The translations under genes and the position numbers were made by a program. 64,000 nt of DNA from Actinomadura luzonensis (GTDB taxonomy: Bacteria; Actinomycetota; Actinomycetes; Streptosporangiales; Streptosporangiaceae): positions 1 through 64,000 of the forward strand of contig NZ_JAKRKC020000004.1 of assembly GCF_022664455.2 (NCBI RefSeq), in the 5' to 3' direction. This document shows positions 8,149-15,965 of this stretch, one piece after another (position 1 is the stretch's first letter; each line of letters starts with the position of its first letter). The notes under the pieces were generated by a model. It made no database searches and had not been told where the DNA came from. It saw only the letters and a list, made by a program, of their open reading frames with translations.

Positions 8149-9453
8149 ATGAAGAAGACCGCGATCCTCGCGCTCGGCCTGGCCCTGGCCACAATCCCCT
8201 CCCCGGCGCTGGCCGGCACCGACGACGCGAAGGTGGTCGCCGCGCTCGACACCGTGGCCAAGCCGCTCACGCGTGACCTGGACGCCTTCGGCGCCATGGT
8301 GGGCGACGCCCAGGTGGTCGGGGTGGGTGAGGCCACCCACAGCACCGTCGAGTTCTACACCCTCAACCAGCGGCTGTTCCGCTACCTGGTGACCGAGAAG
8401 GGCTTCACCACCTTCGCCCGCGAGCTGAGCTGGAGCACCGGCGTGCGGCTCAACGACTACGTCCTGCACGGCGAGGGAGACCCCCGCGCCATCTTCCGCG
8501 ACGAGGTCAAGGGCCCCTACGACCTGTTCGACAACCAGGAGTTCCTGAACCTGGTGCAGTGGATGCGCGCCTACAACACCACCCACGCCCACAAGGTCCA
8601 GTTCATGGGCGCCGACCTGCTCTACCCCGGCGACCTCCTGTTCGACAAGGTCCTCGGCTACGTCAAGCAGCATCACCCGGGCCTGCTGGGCGAGTTCACC
8701 AAGCTGTACGACGGGCTGCGCCCCACCACCAAGAACGCGGGCGAGTACATGGGCATGGCGCTGGCCGTACCGCTGAAGACCCGGCAGGACAACGCCGAGC
8801 GCGCCACTCAGGCGCTCAAGCTGCTGCAGAAGCACGGCGCGGACAGGTGGGTGGTGCAGCACGCCCGCGCGCTCTCGCAGACCTTCACCGACTTCGCCTT
8901 CGACCAGGCCACCGCCGAGGGGCGCCGCCAGGCGGCCGTCTACCGCGACAGCGTGCTGGCCGGCAACGTCGCCTGGTGGAACAAGACCACCGGCGACAAG
9001 ATCCAGATATCGGGATTGAACGCGCACCTCAGCTACACCCCGATCGACACCACCTACGTTCCCGCCCCGATGGGTGGCATGCTGCGCAAGCAGCTCGGCG
9101 ACCGCTTCGTCACCGTCGGCACCACCTTCGAGCGCGGCGGCTACAACTACACCCTCACCGAAGGCGACTGCCCGAAGCCCGCCGAACGGCCCATGACCTG
9201 TAAGGGCTCGGTCGAAGCCGCACCTTCCGGCTACAACGAGTACGTCCTGGACCAGGTCCGCTACCGCGACTTCATCCTCGACACCCGTACGACGCCGGCG
9301 GCGGCCAAGCAGTGGCTGGCCCAGGAGCGGTCCACCCGGGTCATCGGCGGCGGCTTCTGGACACCCGAGCAGGCATTCCAGGCCTCCCTCGGCGCGTCCT
9401 TCGACGTGGTGATCCACTTCCACTCGGTCAAGGCCGCCCACCTGCTGCCATGA
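8149..9453 (+). CDS. Erythromycin-esterase family protein, secreted
   Basis: A 434-residue protein with a clean Sec signal peptide (MKKTAILALGLALA, TIPSPALAG). The mature part carries erythromycin-esterase family landmarks: VVGVGEATHST near residue 65 with the conserved E and H, TFARELSWSTGV, MGADLL, and a C-terminal HFHSVKAAHLL. Characterised relatives hydrolyse macrolide lactones; many homologues in actinomycetes act on unknown substrates, so macrolide hydrolysis is only a possibility. IS3 copy A ends 24 bp upstream of the ATG, so the native promoter has been displaced. GGAAG serves as ribosome site. Confidence 0.8.
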   Translation: MKKTAILALGLALATIPSPALAGTDDAKVVAALDTVAKPLTRDLDAFGAMVGDAQVVGVGEATHSTVEFYTLNQRLFRYLVTEKGFTTFARELSWSTGVRLNDYVLHGEGDPRAIFRDEVKGPYDLFDNQEFLNLVQWMRAYNTTHAHKVQFMGADLLYPGDLLFDKVLGYVKQHHPGLLGEFTKLYDGLRPTTKNAGEYMGMALAVPLKTRQDNAERATQALKLLQKHGADRWVVQHARALSQTFTDFAFDQATAEGRRQAAVYRDSVLAGNVAWWNKTTGDKIQISGLNAHLSYTPIDTTYVPAPMGGMLRKQLGDRFVTVGTTFERGGYNYTLTEGDCPKPAERPMTCKGSVEAAPSGYNEYVLDQVRYRDFILDTRTTPAAAKQWLAQERSTRVIGGGFWTPEQAFQASLGASFDVVIHFHSVKAAHLLP

Positions 9454-9468
9454 ACGACAGGGAACACG

Positions 9469-9494
9469 GGCCGCGCGCCGCCGGACGCGCGGCC
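9469..9494 (+). terminator. GC-rich hairpin after the esterase gene
   Basis: GGCCGCGCG and CGCGCGGCC form a perfect 9-bp stem around an 8-base loop, followed by TTCTCC. It separates the esterase from the MFS gene that starts 50 bp later. Confidence 0.55.
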
Positions 9495-9543
9495 TTCTCC
9501 GCGCCGCCATCGCGCCGTTCCAGCGGATCGAGGGGAATGCACA

Positions 9544-11043
9544 GTGCTCGTGAAGTCGACCGATGATGTGGCGAAGCCGCCGGCCGGGTTCTGGCGGCTG
9601 TGGACCGCGCAGACGGTGTCCTCGTTCGGTGACGGGGTGACGCATGCCGCGCTGCCGCTGCTGGCCTTGACCGTGACGCGCGATCCGATGGCGCTGGCCG
9701 CCGTCACGGCCGCTGGGACGCTGCCCTGGCTGCTGTTCGGCATGCTCGGCGGCGCGCTGGTGGACCGCTGGGACCGCCACCGCACCATGTGGGTCGCGGA
9801 CACCGCGCGCGCGGCGCTGCTCGCGCTCGCCGCGGCGGCGGCCGCACTGGACCTGCTGAGCGCCGGGCTGCTCGCGGCGGTCGCCTTCCTGCTCGCCCTC
9901 GGTGGCCTCTTCTTCGACACGGCCGCCACGGCCTACCTGCCCGATCTGCTCGGCCGCGACGCCGCACTCCTGCAACGCGCCAACTCCCGCCTGCGCGGCG
10001 CCCAGACCGCCGCGTCCGGCTTCGCGGGACCGCCCGCGGGCAGCGCGCTGCTGGCGCTCGGCCGGGCGGCCCCGCTGCTCACCGATGCGCTGTCGTTCGC
10101 GCTCTCCGCCCTGCTCGTACGGTCGTTGCCCGCCGTGCCGCGGCCTGCCGCGGGCGCCCGTGAGTCCCTGCTGCGCCAGGCCCGGGCCGGAGCCTCGTAC
10201 GTCTTCCAGGATCGGCTGCTGCTCGGGCTCGCGCTCCGCCCGGCGGTCGGCAACATCGCCTTCGTCGCCGTGGAGACCGTCCTGGCGCTCTTCGCGCACG
10301 AACGTCTCGGGATCGGCGCCCTCGGCTTCGGCCTGCTCCTCACCGCGGAGGCCACCGGGGGCCTGCTCGGCGCGGGCCTCGCCGCCTTCCTCGGCCGGCG
10401 ACTCGGCATCGGCACCGCGCTGTCCTGCACGGCCGTGGTGGAAGGGCTGGCCGTCTTGGGGCTCGCCGCCGCCCCGGACCCCTACGTGGCCGGGCTCGCC
10501 CTCGCCGTCTGCGGGGCGGGCATGGGCGCCACGATGGTGCTCGCGCCGTCGCTGCGGCAGGCGGTCGTCCCGGCCCACCTGATGGGCCGGGTCACCTCCA
10601 CCTCCCGCATGCTCGCCATGTGCGCGGCCCCGTTCGGCGCCGTGCTCGGTGGCTGGCTGGCCACCACCTACGACGTGCGCACCCCGCTCTACGCCGCGGG
10701 TGGCCTCCTCCTGGGCATGACCGCCGTCACGGCCACGATGACCAGCAACCGCCGGGTCGAGACGGCACTGCGTGACGCCGCCTCGGCTCGGCGGGGTCCC
10801 GGGGGCGGACGGCGCTCGGATGACGAACGCCGGGCGCAGGAGGTGGGGTCCAGTGGAGCGGTACAAGCTCGAGACGTTCCTGGCCTGGCTGAGGAGCTCC
10901 ACTTCACGCGCACCGCCGAACGTCTGCGGGTTTCGCCTGGCCGGGTCAGTCAGACGATCAAGGCGCTGGAGCGTCGTGTCACCGGAGGACCTCGCGCTCC
11001 TGCCGCTGATCACGGCTGTCGGGGTGTCCCGCGCCTGGCGTGA
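9544..11043 (+). CDS. MFS drug-efflux-type transporter with an out-of-place LysR-like tail
   Basis: Residues 1 to about 405 form a 12-helix major facilitator protein of the MFS_3/enterobactin-exporter type (FWRLWTAQTVSSFGDGVTH at the start; ALVDRWDRHRTMWVADTAR loop after helix 2; YLPDLLGRDAALLQRANSRL mid-loop). The frame does not stop at the expected end but continues into LAEELHFTRTAERLRVSPGR and IKALERRV, which is LysR HTH sequence belonging to the degraded regulator at 10853-11310. The normal stop has been lost, giving about 60-90 extra residues. GTG start with GAGGGGAA upstream. Likely still a functional exporter; substrate unknown. Confidence 0.75.
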   Translation: MLVKSTDDVAKPPAGFWRLWTAQTVSSFGDGVTHAALPLLALTVTRDPMALAAVTAAGTLPWLLFGMLGGALVDRWDRHRTMWVADTARAALLALAAAAAALDLLSAGLLAAVAFLLALGGLFFDTAATAYLPDLLGRDAALLQRANSRLRGAQTAASGFAGPPAGSALLALGRAAPLLTDALSFALSALLVRSLPAVPRPAAGARESLLRQARAGASYVFQDRLLLGLALRPAVGNIAFVAVETVLALFAHERLGIGALGFGLLLTAEATGGLLGAGLAAFLGRRLGIGTALSCTAVVEGLAVLGLAAAPDPYVAGLALAVCGAGMGATMVLAPSLRQAVVPAHLMGRVTSTSRMLAMCAAPFGAVLGGWLATTYDVRTPLYAAGGLLLGMTAVTATMTSNRRVETALRDAASARRGPGGGRRSDDERRAQEVGSSGAVQARDVPGLAEELHFTRTAERLRVSPGRVSQTIKALERRVTGGPRAPAADHGCRGVPRLA

Positions 11044-11310
11044 CGCCTTCTTCCCCCCGCTACACCCCCCAAGGCCGTCCGATCAGGCACGGACCGGCAG
11101 CCGTCGGATGGCAGGAGGTCCTCTCGCTGGTCGGGGCGGGCCAGGGGGGCACGGTGGCCACCGTCAGGGCGGAGGGCTACCACGGCCGGCCCGACATCGT
11201 CCACGTCCCGTTCGATGACGCGCCGCCTGTCGGGTACGCGTTGATGTGGCGCGGCGCCGGCGACTCCTCCCGGACCCGGGCGTTCGTGGCCCCCCTATGC
11301 CCTGGCGCCC
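10853..11310 (+). pseudogene. LysR-family regulator, degraded (copy 3)
   Basis: A GTG at 10853 begins MERYKLETFL, then the frame shifts and continues as LAEELHFTRTAERLRVSPGR, the LysR HTH. The middle is missing: after 11040 a third frame reads GRPIRHGPAAVGWQEVLSL, VGAGQGGTVATVRAEGY and a DIVHVPFDDAPPVGYALMWR segment, the C-terminal effector domain. About half of the normal 300 residues has been deleted. It is clearly related to the two intact LysR genes at 4902 and 12026. Confidence 0.75.
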
Positions 11311-11312
11311 TG

Positions 11313-11515
11313 GCCCGCCCAGCAAGGTGTCCGCTCCGGCCAGCAGCACCCCGAAGACCGCCACCGCGATCGTCCCGCCGACCTGGCGGACGGTGTGAGC
11401 ACGGCGCCCGCCGTTCCGGCCGATCCGCTGGTACGGCGTCGAACAGCAACGCGATCAACGCCGGCACCGTCAGCACCCCGCCGAGGCCGAACGGCACCAT
11501 CAGCGCCGACAGCCC
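11313..11515 (-). pseudogene. DHA2-type MFS transporter fragment
   Basis: On the minus strand LSALMVPFGLGGVLTVPALI, then LLFDAVPADR, then after a frame change TVRQVGGTIAVAVFGVLLAG. These are the helix 12 to 14 landmarks of 14-helix drug/proton antiporters (normal order ...GLGGALTVPALTALLLDAVP...RQVGGALGVAVFGALL). Only about 70 residues remain and in two frames. Confidence 0.6.
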
Positions 11516-11757
11516 GCGGGTCCCGTCCTCTTCGCCTCGATGCCCTCCGGACCGCCGTGGTTCTCCTCGCAGATCCGGCGGTCGTGCAGCCACGGCGCCA
11601 CCAGGGCGAGCGACGGCACCCTTGGGTCCTCGGTGGCGAAGGCGCTCACGTACATCGCGCCGGCGACTCGAAGTCGCGTGGCTTACCGGCCGACTCGCCG
11701 TAACCGGTGAAGTCGAAGGACAGGGCCGCGAAGCTGACGTCTTTACGTCGGGGCATG
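11516..11757 (-). pseudogene. Alpha/beta hydrolase, internally deleted remnant
   Basis: An ATG at 11757 behind a good GGAGGAA site starts MPRRKDVSFAALSFDFTGYG, joining the first residues of a hydrolase directly to its ALSFDFTGYGES strand, and continues ESAGKPRDFE. In another frame LVAPWLHDRRICEENHGGPE matches the later part of the same family. Two internal deletions or frameshifts have removed the nucleophile region, so the gene is dead. Confidence 0.55.
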
Positions 11758-12025
11758 GCGGGATTCCTCCGAAACAGTAAGGGAGACATGGCGACTGGGC
11801 CGGCCCTCGCTGGAGCACATCGCGTTGAACGGGCGGGCGGGAATGTCCCATCGCCGCCCCCGACAGGTTGGCAGTTGACACTCCGGCCCGACAACGCCCA
11901 ATGCCTCAAGGCACGTTCAGCGCTGCTGACAGCCTATGGCCGAGTGGTCAGCCGCTTGTCGGCCCGGTCTCCTCCTGACGAGGCTCGCCGGCCGCCGACG
12001 AGGACGAGCCGGCGTTGCTGATCCT

Positions 12026-12922
12026 TCAGAGATTGGTCAGGTCGAGGGGGCCGAGGTCGCGGACGGTCTGGGCGAGGGCGCGGATCAGGTCGTTCTCGGC
12101 CTCGGCCGACCACATCAGCGCGAACCGCAGGGGTTCGATGTCCCGGACGGGCAGGTAGGCGATGTCCGGCCTGGTGTAGTAGCGGGTCATGTGGTTGACG
12201 AAGAGGCTGATCGTCTCGCCGGTGGTGACCAGAGAGAGGATCTCCTCGGTACTTCTCGCCATCGGGCCGCGCTCGATCCGGTTGCCCACAGGAGTGTGGG
12301 AGGGGACGAAGCCGTTCGCCCAGTAGTCGGGCCTGGCCGGAGCGTCGTGATGCAGAAAGTCGCCGAGCATCTCCACCGAGCCGGTGGCGTACCTGGCCAA
12401 GTCGTGATCGGCGGCCACCCCCAGCAGGCGCAGGTCGGTGAACAGGACCGGCCCCGCGATCAGGTCGGGTTCCTCGACGGGCAGCCACGCGACCAGGACG
12501 TCGATGTCGCCGCTGCGCAACCCGGCGAACGGGTCGACGAACGGGGCGAGCCGGATCTGCAGCTTCCACTGGGGGTGGCGGCCGCGGAAGGTGTCCCAGT
12601 AGCGGCGTAGGTCGTGGCCGTTGTGCGGGATCATGCCGATTCGCAGCACGCCGGTGATGCCCTGGGCGGTCAGCCTGGCCCGCCGCATGCCCTCGTGGAA
12701 GCCGGTGTACATGGGCCAGAGGTCGTCGCGGAGCTGGCGGCCGAGTGGCGTCAGCTGTACCCTCCGCGAGGTCCGCTCGAAGAGCGGGGCGCCGATCTGG
12801 CGCTCCTGCATCTGGATCGCCTTGGTGATCCGGGCCGGGGTGACGCCCAGCCGCTCAGCGGTGCGGGCGAAGTGGAGCTCTTCGGCCAGGGTCAGGAAGA
12901 TCTCGACGTCACGAAGCTCCAC
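12026..12922 (-). CDS. LysR-family transcriptional regulator (copy 2)
   Basis: A full-length 298-residue LysR regulator (MELRDVEIFLTLAEELHFAR at the start, ARITKAIQMQERQIG in the HTH; effector domain from about residue 90). It is a close paralogue of copy 1 and its upstream region is homologous to that of copy 1. The gene that should lie divergently, an SDR by analogy, is absent: 13042 has the conserved ribosome site and ATG but the sequence after it is unrelated. It may therefore be an orphan regulator acting elsewhere or decaying. Confidence 0.9.
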   Translation of the reverse strand: MELRDVEIFLTLAEELHFARTAERLGVTPARITKAIQMQERQIGAPLFERTSRRVQLTPLGRQLRDDLWPMYTGFHEGMRRARLTAQGITGVLRIGMIPHNGHDLRRYWDTFRGRHPQWKLQIRLAPFVDPFAGLRSGDIDVLVAWLPVEEPDLIAGPVLFTDLRLLGVAADHDLARYATGSVEMLGDFLHHDAPARPDYWANGFVPSHTPVGNRIERGPMARSTEEILSLVTTGETISLFVNHMTRYYTRPDIAYLPVRDIEPLRFALMWSAEAENDLIRALAQTVRDLGPLDLTNL

Positions 12923-13044
12923 AGTCCTCCCTCACGTTGCCCTCGCGGTTGATTCTGCCTTGCACATTTTGTCGCTGTTTCGGGTGATTCGCTGCCTGGA
13001 TCCTAGCCGCCGGACGAATCACGCGATTCGGAGGTGACGACATG
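12923..13044. promoter_or_regulatory. Orphaned LysR divergent control region (copy 2)
   Basis: It keeps the same ordered blocks as 5870-5961: TTTTGTCGCTGTTTCGGGTG, GATCCTAG, GGACGAATCACGCGATTC and GGAGGTGACGACATG. The ATG at 13042 is in the position of the SDR start codon of copy 1, but homology ends there. From about 13043 to 13230 the minus strand has an open stretch (LSTATQSLLRQRHILAFAK, TLTVSELFRLYRDLVDIHA) that looks protein-like but that I cannot assign. Confidence 0.55.
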
Positions 13045-13282
13045 CGTGGATGTCGACCAGATCGCGGTAGAGCCGAAACAGCTCCGACACCGTCAGGGTG
13101 TCACCGGGGTGGGCGGCGGCGACCTTGGCGAACGCGAGGATGTGTCGCTGCCGCAGCAGAGACTGGGTCGCGGTGGAGAGCGCGAGCCTGCGCCTGTCGG
13201 CGAGCGACGGCGACGGCGAGGTCGGCCGCCTGACCGGCCCCGCCCGCGTCACCACGTTCAGCAGATCGCACCCGGGCCGTGC

Positions 13283-13600
13283 CCGATCGTGTGCGACAAG
13301 GGATTCGCCGGTGCCGGCATCGAGAAAGCCGCCGCCGATCTGGGCCACCGGCTGATCCGGCCGGCCCGCGAAGACGAGCCCGGACCCGCCCCGGCTTTCC
13401 CCGGCTGGTTACGCCAGCGCATCGAAGCGATCATCTGGACGCTGAAGAACCAGCTCGGCCTCGAACGCCACAATGCCCGCCACACCGACGGCCTGTGGGC
13501 ACGCATCAGCCGGCGCATCCTCGCCCTCATCGCCGTCATCTGGCACAACTGGAACATCGGTGCACCCGTGAAACGATCCCTAATCGCCTACGATCACTAA
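13283..13600 (+). pseudogene. IS982-like transposase, C-terminal fragment
   Basis: The frame reads PIVCDKGFAGAGIEKAAADL, GHRLIRPAREDE, RQRIEAIIWTLKNQLGLERH and ends IWHNWNIGAPVKRSLIAYDH then TAA. This is the conserved C-terminal third of actinobacterial IS982-family-type transposases (DKGF motif, the E of the DDE triad in RQRIEAI, and the KRSLIAYDH end). The N-terminal two thirds is missing; the break lies near 13255-13283, next to the orphaned LysR promoter. Family name is from memory of similar sequences; an IS5-type element is the alternative. Confidence 0.7.
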
Positions 13601-13635
13601 CCCGAATTCCACATCAGCGATCTAGGCGCCCTCTG

Positions 13636-13663
13636 GAGCCTCCCGGCGGGCGCCGGGAGGCTC
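13636..13663. terminator. Strong GC-rich hairpin
   Basis: A 13-bp perfect stem (GAGCCTCCCGGCG with CGCCGGGAGGCTC) closed by a GG loop. It follows the IS982-like remnant by 35 bp and probably belonged to a gene now lost. From 13664 to 13924 I see no supportable gene. Confidence 0.6.
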
Positions 13664-13924
13664 TGCGCCTGTCGGGGTGCCGGTATGAATGAAGACACGG
13701 GTCCCTGCAACGTGGCGTAACCGGGAGCTCCAGGACGGCTTGACATAAAGACACTCACCGAGCTGGCCAACCTCGGAAAACGTGCTTCCCGCCGGTTATC
13801 CCTCGCCGGACGCCCGGCTTATCCCGGCGTGCGCCGACGAAAATCCACTCGTGCACGGCAACTCGTCACCAGGAGTGACCTGCGTCAACGGTCCAGTTCG
13901 GGGCCCATCGCGGCTACCCGAGCA

Positions 13925-14060
13925 CCAGGCCGAGACGTGGGCCTCGGCCGTGCCTTCCTCGATCGTCAACGCGGTGGCGATTTCTGCGTTGCTGAGCCCT
14001 TGGGCCAGTTGCCGAAGCACCTGGAGCTCACGAGCGGTGAGCCGCTGTTGCGCCTCGGTA
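13925..14060 (-). pseudogene. LuxR/NarL-type HTH fragment
   Basis: RLTARELQVLRQLAQGLSNA, then EIATALTIEEGTAEAHVS, is the start and middle of the C-terminal LuxR HTH of NarL-type response regulators. The recognition-helix end (normally ...LAKLGLRDR) is missing and the receiver domain upstream is not present. A broken regulator, just downstream of the ABC permease on the same strand. Confidence 0.65.
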
Positions 14061-14203
14061 GCGGACGCGGGCGGCAGACTCGAGGAGCGGTGGATCGGCC
14101 GGGTGGTGACCTGCAGGTCCACCAGCCCGTGTCCGCGGCGCGGCGCTCGCGCGTCGTCGAGTTGCCGGATTCGGCTGGGCATCGGCGATCATGACCCAAA
14201 TGA

Positions 14204-15700
14204 TCATGCCGTCCTCCTCACACTCGCCGCCGCGAGGGTAATGGCGGCATACCCGCAAGCCACGGCCAACCCTGCCCAGGGCGGGAGCGGGTAGTAGCCT
14301 CCGAGCAGTGACTGCTGTACGTCCACATGCGCGAACGTGGGCACGCTCTGTGTGATCGCGAACCCGGCGGCAGGAGTGATCATCAGCAGCCACGGCGCGA
14401 GCCCCGCGGTCGCCAGGAAGTACGGCACGATGACCAGCGCGATGGCCAGCCCGCTGGCGACGACGGCCCGCTTGACCAGCGCGGCGATGCCCACCGCCAG
14501 CACGACGGCGGCCGCGGTCAGCGCCGCATAGCCGAAGATCACCCGCAGCCCGGTGCCCAGGGTCAGCGGCTGGATCGGGTTGTCGTTGGCACGCAGCAGA
14601 GCCAGCCCGGCAGGAACCACGACCCCCGAGGTCACCAGCCCCGTCACGAACGCCACGGCGCCCATCACCGTGGCCTTGGCCGCCAGCCACCGCCCCGGAC
14701 GTGCCGGCGGGCCGGTCCCGATCAGCGCGCGCCTGCCTGGCGCCGTGACGAACGTGACCGCCACCACGAGCACCGGGATCAGCCCCAGGGCCCCGCCGAT
14801 CAGCATGAGGTCGGCGCGTAGACCGCCGTCCACCGTGGCGGGCCCGATGTCACCGCCCCCGGTGACGATGAGCTTGTCGCCGGACTCGACGACCCCGCCC
14901 GGGTGATGCGGGGTCTTGCCGTCGGACTCCAGCACGACGCCGACATCGTCGTGCCGCCACCTACCGTTCGCACCCTTCAGGTCGATGTGGTCAAAGGTGG
15001 CGGTGGCCTGGGCGAAGGCTTGCGCCATGTCCCACAGGGCGCCTGGTGAGGTGGCGAACAGCCCGATCTCGACCGTCTCCGGCAGTCCGGTCAGCTTGAC
15101 CGTGCCGACCTCGGTCCAGGTCCTGCCGTCGTCTGACTCGTAGCCGGTGATGGTGTCTCCCGACCTGGTCAGCCGCAGCCACTGCGGGCCATTGTGAGGA
15201 CCGCCGGCCACGTCGTGGATGTAGTTGTACTGCATCCGCACGCCGTGCGCCCCGGTGAGCATGACAGCGGCATACGGTGTGCCCTGCTTGAGGCTCTGCC
15301 TGACGAGCAGCCCGGCCTTCGCCCATGGCACCGCCCCCTCCTTGACGTTGCGCACCCCGGGTACGGCGTCCGGCAGCCGGATCTGCCCGGTCATGTCCGA
15401 CACCCGGGCGGTGATGCTGCCGTTCCCCTTGAGTGGCTGGTGCACGAAGTAGTACTTGTCGCTGACCGCCGTGCCGTCGGGTCCCACCAGGGGCGCGGGG
15501 CAGGGGCCCTCTCCCTTCCCGGTCACGCAGGTGCTGCGGGCACCTCCGGCGATCAGCAGGCCGAGCGACACGGTGACCAGCACGGAAGCCGCCATGGCGA
15601 ACACCCGGCCCCGCACGGAGAGGAAGGCGGCCCACTCCGTGCGCAGTGACGCGGAGAAGCCGGCTCGCCGGCCGGTTCGGTGAGGTGTGCAGGAACTCAT
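14204..15700 (-). CDS. ABC-2-type permease with a large extracytoplasmic lectin-like domain
   Basis: About 498 residues. One membrane helix near residues 25-45 (VFAMAASVLVTVSLGLLIAGG) is followed by about 220 extracytoplasmic residues containing LRLTRSGDTITGYESDDGRTW and EVGTVKLTGLPETVEIGLF, the signature of a DUF1349/concanavalin-like jelly roll, then five helices typical of ABC-2 permeases. Such permeases with an embedded lectin-like loop occur beside ABC ATPases in actinomycetes; here no ATPase is adjacent. Start at the ATG at 15700 puts the first helix near the N-terminus, though no good ribosome site is visible. The nearest upstream landmark is a 49-bp inverted repeat arm (15735-15783). 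Confidence 0.7.
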   Translation of the reverse strand: MSSCTPHRTGRRAGFSASLRTEWAAFLSVRGRVFAMAASVLVTVSLGLLIAGGARSTCVTGKGEGPCPAPLVGPDGTAVSDKYYFVHQPLKGNGSITARVSDMTGQIRLPDAVPGVRNVKEGAVPWAKAGLLVRQSLKQGTPYAAVMLTGAHGVRMQYNYIHDVAGGPHNGPQWLRLTRSGDTITGYESDDGRTWTEVGTVKLTGLPETVEIGLFATSPGALWDMAQAFAQATATFDHIDLKGANGRWRHDDVGVVLESDGKTPHHPGGVVESGDKLIVTGGGDIGPATVDGGLRADLMLIGGALGLIPVLVVAVTFVTAPGRRALIGTGPPARPGRWLAAKATVMGAVAFVTGLVTSGVVVPAGLALLRANDNPIQPLTLGTGLRVIFGYAALTAAAVVLAVGIAALVKRAVVASGLAIALVIVPYFLATAGLAPWLLMITPAAGFAITQSVPTFAHVDVQQSLLGGYYPLPPWAGLAVACGYAAITLAAASVRRTA

Positions 15701-15734
15701 GCCGACGGTTGTATGCGGCACCCGGTTCCGGCCG

Positions 15735-15783
15735 GGTCGCGGCCGCTGCGACCGGGCTGCGACCGGGGATCTGGCATCGTTGA
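15735..15783 (+). repeat. 49-bp inverted repeat, arm 1
   Basis: Its reverse complement occurs at 17810-17858 with a single mismatch. The sequence is itself internally repetitive (GCTGCGACCGG / GCTGCGACCGGG). The pair brackets the two-component system. From 15784 to 15965 no gene is supported. Confidence 0.85.
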
Positions 15784-15965
15784 GCAGTGGCAGATCGCTT
15801 CGGCGGCCGGTCCACGCCGCCCCGCCCGCACGACGGCCGGCGGTGCCTGGCTTCAAGCGGCGGCCGATCGGTCAATGGCGGCAGCGGGCCGGCACGTGCC
15901 GCGTTACCGCCTCCAGTGTTCAGATGCGGGTGGCAGGTGCCGCCCCGCGCAGTCGTCCCCAGATG

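Noticed and set aside
8122..11013. A 963-codon open frame on the minus strand
   Set aside because: It is antisense to the erythromycin-esterase and MFS genes, Gly/Arg/Glu-rich and low in motif content; a normal artefact of high-GC third positions.
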